Assembly (NCBI RefSeq): GCF_003957295.1
Contig: NZ_RQPJ01000021.1
Span: forward strand, 232,210-296,209
Length of the DNA stretch: 64,000 nucleotides
Origin: Arenibacter aquaticus
GTDB taxonomy: Bacteria > Bacteroidota > Bacteroidia > Flavobacteriales > Flavobacteriaceae
Reading direction: 5' to 3'
In this document: positions 63,723 to 64,000 of the stretch, piece by piece
Position numbering within the stretch: the stretch's first letter is position 1
How the letters are laid out: the number at the start of each line of letters is the position of its first letter
Position numbers and translations under genes: made by a program
Notes under the pieces: model-generated
Database searches by the model: none
Seen by the model: the letters and a program-made list of their open reading frames with translations, nothing else
What the model was told of the DNA's origin: nothing

Positions 63723-64000
63723 CTAGCTCATGCTAAGTTCCCGTGTATTTTCGTCCAGTATTTCAATTTTTATATCCGTCCGGTTTTCTGGCAGTAATCC
63801 TGCTATTTTTTCGGGCCATTCCATAAATACCCACCCGTCAGAAGAGAGGTATTCTTCCAATCCCAGGTCCCAGGCCTCAGTTTCGTCCTCCAGGCGGTAA
63901 AAATCGAAATGATATCCCAAAAAATCACCATTTTCCTTTTCGTATTCATTAACTATTCCAAAGGTAGGGCTGCTACTAGTGTTGCCTCCGCCCAATTCTT
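63723..64000 (-). CDS. tsaE: tRNA threonylcarbamoyladenosine biosynthesis protein TsaE, partial
   Basis: ATPase of the t6A37 tRNA-modification complex with TsaB and TsaD. The window cuts the gene at 64000; the Walker A part with the N-terminus lies beyond it, and the TTG at 63995 is not a true start. What remains shows SSPTFGIVNEY, the switch-like motif after the P-loop, then YHFDFYRLEDETEAWDLGLEEYL and VFMEWPEKI, all diagnostic of TsaE. The C-terminal end is normal for the family. Confidence 0.95.
   Translation of the reverse strand, partial: ELGGGNTSSSPTFGIVNEYEKENGDFLGYHFDFYRLEDETEAWDLGLEEYLSSDGWVFMEWPEKIAGLLPENRTDIKIEILDENTRELSMS

Noticed and set aside
1..64000. CRISPR arrays, tRNA or rRNA genes, transposases, prophage
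   Set aside because: I looked for regular spaced repeats, conserved RNA motifs and transposase or phage protein features on both strands and found none.

Overview
The window looks like chromosomal DNA of a marine-type member of Flavobacteriaceae (Bacteroidota). The grounds are: AT-rich DNA with weak Shine-Dalgarno signals; promoters of the Bacteroidota form TAnnTTTG instead of -35/-10 boxes; many lipobox and signal-peptide proteins; a fused CzcA-TolC efflux pump; a long class II ketol-acid reductoisomerase; and family-typical neighbours (ald, tsaE, terC, aroB, proline dehydrogenase). I saw no rRNA, tRNA, CRISPR array, transposase or prophage genes.

Layout. 1-4.8 kb: 3' part of a penicillin acylase gene, yifB/comM, a REP-like palindrome, and a parDE toxin-antitoxin pair with a near-perfect palindromic operator. 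4.9-9.1 kb: sbcDC nuclease operon on the minus strand. 9.4-17.3 kb: scattered accessory genes (DsrE-like, sialidase-fold, beta-lactamase-fold hydrolase, OsmC, SGNH esterase, Gfo/Idh oxidoreductase, membrane protein, zinc-finger plus nuclease-like protein). 17.5-22.1 kb: 5-oxoproline utilisation operon (DUF2891 lipoprotein, Nramp-fold transporter, pxpA, pxpB, pxpC). 22.2-29.5 kb: ilvD-ilvB-ilvN-ilvC-ilvA, preceded by what reads as a complete leader-peptide attenuator. 29.6-31.2 kb: gapN. 31.4-34.2 kb: FIST sensor plus hybrid histidine kinase. 34.7-35.9 kb: MFS exporter. 36.0-40.8 kb: leuC-leuD-cimA/leuA-leuB on the minus strand. 41-44.8 kb: M28 peptidase and an aldehyde dehydrogenase. 45-51 kb: heavy-metal RND efflux operon with a His-rich small protein. 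51.3-64 kb: LytTR regulator, YD-repeat-like protein, lipoprotein-terC pair, XRE regulator divergent from an M14 peptidase across a phased operator array, Lrp/AsnC regulator, DinB-like protein, aroB, proline dehydrogenase, ald-DUF4258, a small tandem-repeat lipoprotein and a partial tsaE.

How it fits together. The ilv and leu operons together supply most enzymes for isoleucine, valine and leucine. The leu operon's synthase carries the pyruvate-pocket residues of Leptospira-type citramalate synthase, so 2-oxobutyrate could be made both from threonine (IlvA) and from pyruvate (CimA with LeuCD and LeuB). The ilv leader peptide MKRNHIIINLVIVIP, its stem 1:2, an 8-bp antiterminator and the terminator at 22276-22316 predict control by charged Ile/Val/Leu tRNA. 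The pxp operon just upstream ends at this attenuator and carries an Nramp homologue lacking the usual metal-binding residues, which I suggest is a transporter for 5-oxoproline or a related solute.

The strongest leads are the ilv attenuator, the 5-oxoproline locus with its altered Nramp protein, the citramalate-synthase-like enzyme, and the helically phased GTTTAC/GTAAAC array between the XRE regulator and the M14 peptidase.
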